From Apostichopus japonicus (lineage: Eukaryota > Echinodermata > Holothuroidea > Aspidochirotida > Stichopodidae): 64,000 bases of DNA. Shown one piece after another: positions 61,020 through 64,000 of this stretch. A program made the translations under genes and the position numbers. The DNA lies in NCBI RefSeq assembly GCF_037975245.1, contig NC_092570.1:4246001-4310000 (forward strand), in the 5' to 3' direction. A model generated the notes under the pieces. The model was not told the DNA's origin, searched no databases, and saw only the letters and a list, made by a program, of their open reading frames with translations. Position 1 is the stretch's first letter, and every line of letters starts with the position of its first letter.

Positions 61020-64000
61020 ATGGAAATTATTGACTATTTGAAATACCACGGGTCCAATGATTTTATAACTTTGAACTCTCCCGCTTCTAACATTTTAAAC
61101 GATGAATTTTGCATTTTACGTGGTAATTTTAATGTTCCTAAGTTATTTGATTTGAAAATTTTTAATTCTGATCATAATATACCCTTGCAGAACATATCTG
61201 CGTCGGGCGAAATAACTCAATCTGGCCGAAATTTGAATACATCCACTCCCCATTCCGAGAGAATCTATTCACCAAACCCCCATGAGAAAAAGACGCGAAG
61301 GTCCAGTATGCTCCAGATTGGATTTTTGAATATATGCCATCTACTTCCAAAAGTTGATCAGTTGCAGGCTCTCATGAACAATCAAGAAACAAAGATTAAT
61401 GTGTTTGCCCTAAATGAAACATTTTTAACTGATTCAATCCAAGATTATGAATTAGCTATATCAGGCTATAATATTATAAGGAAAGACAGAAAAGGGAATG
61501 GAGGTGGCGTGGCTGCCTATATTGAACACGGAAGGCCGTTTCTTAGACATCCTGAGTATGAACTTGACGTAATTGAAGCAATTTGGATTGAACTTATATT
61601 ACCCCATATTAGAAATGTTCTGCTATGCATCATGTATCGCCCACCAGATTCCAATACGCAATGGTATGAATGTTTCCACGATATGCTTCTAGCACATTTT
61701 AAAGATTTTAGTGATATTATAATTGTCGGTGATTTTAATATTAACCTCTTAGATAAAAAGGTGAATAGGAGATGGCAGCTTGAACTTCGAATATTTAATT
61801 TGACTCAAATGGTAACAGTAGCTACGCGGCAAACTGAGAGTACAAAGACTCTAATTGATCATGTTTATACCACAAATGAAAATCGATTGATGAACACAAT
61901 CGTGCCCCAAATACGTCTGAGTGATCATTTCCCTATTTTCTTCACTTGGCGACTGAACAATAAAGTAATATGAAATAAATCACATCGAAGCTTTAAGTAT
62001 AGAGCCATAGATCGAATTGATACTGCTGCTTTCAAATCAGATTTGAGAAACATGTTACCAATAGGACCCCTCCCCCATGAATGTGATGTTGATAAATCTC
62101 TGTCATGCTGGCATGAGAACTTCATTAATGTTTTGAATTTACATGCTCCCAAGAAAGCAAAAAGGGTCAAACGTGAGAAACAACCGAGGTGGTTCAATAA
62201 AGATATTAACAATGCAATTAAAATGAGGGACCGAACAAAGATCAAGGATCCTACTGCGTATCGATTTTGGCGCAATAAAGTGACTTGTATGATACGTGCA
62301 GCCAAACAAAACTATTTCAAAGAAGCTATAGCTTCCAACAAAGGCGATTCCAAAGCCATCTGGAAAGTTCTGAGAGATGCGCAATCGAACAACACTGGAA
62401 TGGTTATTAACCACAGTCCCAATATTTTAAAAGTGGATGGAAAAATAATAACAGACACGCGCGATATCGTGGAAACCTTCAATAAATATTTTATTGAAGT
62501 GAGTCAAACTTACCTGGTTAACAACCAGCACAACAACTGTGATACTTTCCCTGAGGTTAGGAAGCATGTAAACGCCAAATTACCACAAGGGGAGACATTT
62601 AATATCCCAAGAGTAACTGAACAGTATGTTCTGAAGTATCTGCAGTCGCTTGACCCTAACAAAGCGACCGGTCTCGATGAAATAAGTGCGCATGTATTAA
62701 AGATAAGTGCAATTGAAATCACTCCCAGTATTACACGAATAATAAATCAAAGCATTGATACTGATGTATTTCCATGTAACTGGAAGGAAGCTAAGGTTAT
62801 CCCGAGTTTTAAAAAGGAATCCCGCCATGATATATCGAACTACAGACCGATTGCAATTTTACCAATTCTCTCAAAAATAATTGAAAAACATGTCCACCTA
62901 GCCCTCAGTAAGCATTTGAATAAGTTTGACCTTTTACGTAATGCACAGTCGGGTTTCAGGGAAAAGCATTCATGCGAAACGGCGCTATTGAAGGTTGTGG
63001 ATCAGTGGATGGAATCTATTGATAAGGGGTATATTTTGAGAACTGTTTTCTTAGACCTCAGTAAGGCATTCGATTTGGTAAACCACGAGATTATGGTAAC
63101 GAAACTACGTATTTATGGTGTATCGAGTAAAGCGATTAATTGGTTCAAATCCTATTTAGTTAATAGAAGTCAATGCACATACTTAAATGGTGTTTTATCG
63201 AGTTCAAGACGAATTGCATGTGGTGTACCCCAGGGAAGCATTCTTGGTCCACTTCTGTTCTTAATTTATATTAATGATATGGATCTCACTTTGGAATATT
63301 GTTCAGCGGATATGTATGCTGACGACACAACATTTTATGCCAGTGATACATCTACCATTAACTTGAATAATAAATTGCAAAGAGACATGGAAAAAGTTAG
63401 TTCCTGGTGTGACCGAAATAAAATGGCAATCAACACCACTAAAACGAAGGTATTATTGATGGGATCTAGTCAGAGACTGGCTTCATTACCTGACAATGCA
63501 AATACTCTTTCTGTGACACTCGGGGGCAAAATTCTCAAGACTGTCAAATATGAAGAACTATTAGGTGTAAAAATTGATAACAATTTATCCTGGCATATTC
63601 AGGTTGACAACGTTTGTAAAACAGTCTCATATCGCCTTGCCTTACTGAGACACATACAACCATATATTGATTTGAATACGAAAATTATCTTCTATAATGG
63701 GTATGTACGACCCAATCTAGATTATTGTAGTATAGTCTGGGTACGTGTGGAGCAAATGATTTACAAAAGTTGTTACATATGCAAAAAGCAGCAGTGCGTA
63801 TTATTACGAACTCGGGAAGATATGAAAGCTCGACAGAATTATTTAAAATGCTAAAGTGGCACCCTGTCGATACGCAAATACGTATACGACGATTGATCAT
63901 GATGTACAAGACCATGAATGGCCTCTCCCCAAATTATCTAACCCAGTTATTCAACTTTACACACGAAATTCATAATCACAATTTGAGATCCACGACCCAA
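61020..64000 (+). pseudogene. LINE ORF2: APE endonuclease and reverse transcriptase, one stop and one frameshift
   Basis: The frame starts at or near the ATG at 61020, 51 bp after ORF1 ends. The endonuclease (about 61308-61965) shows IGFLNI, LNETFL, MYRPP, GDFN and LSDHFPIF. A single in-frame TGA (61971-61973) separates it from the reverse transcriptase, which continues in the same frame. The reverse transcriptase has YRPIAILP, FLDLSKAFD, GVPQGSILGP and the catalytic YADD (63315-63326). Near 63738-63745, in a short G run, one base appears to be missing, and the thumb/C-terminal region continues in the next frame to the window end. With only two lesions this copy is young but not autonomous as sequenced. 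Confidence 0.9.

Larger units (their letters stand above)
59254..64000 (+). mobile_element. CR1/L2-type LINE retrotransposon, nearly complete, right end beyond the window
   Basis: Starts just after the TCTP fragment at about 59254 with a ~375-bp 5' region, then ORF1 and ORF2. Endonuclease type, reverse transcriptase and an ORF1 with an SGNH esterase all fit the CR1/L2 group. The 3' end is not in the window. An intact 5' region is unusual, because most copies of such elements are 5' truncated. Confidence 0.9.

Overview
This window is animal nuclear DNA: AT-rich, with introns, dense microsatellites, SINEs, hAT-type MITEs and a CR1/L2-type LINE. The style of the repeats, an expanded alpha-1,3-fucosyltransferase family and the LINE type point to a marine invertebrate deuterostome. 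I favour an echinoderm, possibly a sea cucumber, but that is inference and no species marker was seen.

Layout. (1) 1-9 kb, minus strand: the 5' coding exons of a GDPD5/GDE2-like six-transmembrane glycerophosphodiesterase; its catalytic part lies left of position 1. (2) 9-17 kb: no recognisable exons, several repeats, including a palindromic MITE with a 9-bp target-site duplication. (3) 17.7-19.7 kb, plus strand: an intronless 646-codon gene for a two-Ig-domain receptor with a long tyrosine-rich cytoplasmic tail. (4) 22.6-28.9 kb, plus strand: a complete five-exon TCTP (TPT1) gene encoding 172 residues. (5) 32.0-39.6 kb, plus strand: two tandem GT10 fucosyltransferase genes, both with damage. 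The first has a GAT microsatellite and a frame change at the start of exon 2. The second has a premature TGA and a Lys-to-Met change in the donor-binding motif. Between and beside them lie a ~785-bp CATA array, SINEs and a hAT MITE. (6) 40-50 kb: SINEs, AT arrays, hAT MITEs, and an element carrying a 213-bp tandem repeat. (7) 50.9-52.7 kb, plus strand: an open reading frame with a PHD finger followed by a FLYWCH/MULE-associated-like region. (8) 54.0-59.3 kb: a mosaic of duplicated pieces. It holds an inverted, broken copy of the Ig receptor with its flanks, a second inverted copy of the 213-bp-repeat element, and a fragment of TCTP (exon 1 and part of intron 1). (9) 59.25-64 kb: a nearly complete LINE running off the right edge, with ORF1 (PHD, coiled coil, SGNH esterase, zinc knuckles) and ORF2 (endonuclease, reverse transcriptase) broken by one stop and one frameshift.

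The most notable architecture is the 52.7-59.3 kb mosaic. Fragments of two genes that sit intact 17-28 kb from the left edge reappear there, and every junction coincides with a mobile element or an inverted repeat. No obviously new multi-gene system is visible. The best leads are the intronless Ig receptor and its decayed inverted twin, the two differently damaged fucosyltransferases, the PHD gene, and the 213-bp-repeat element.
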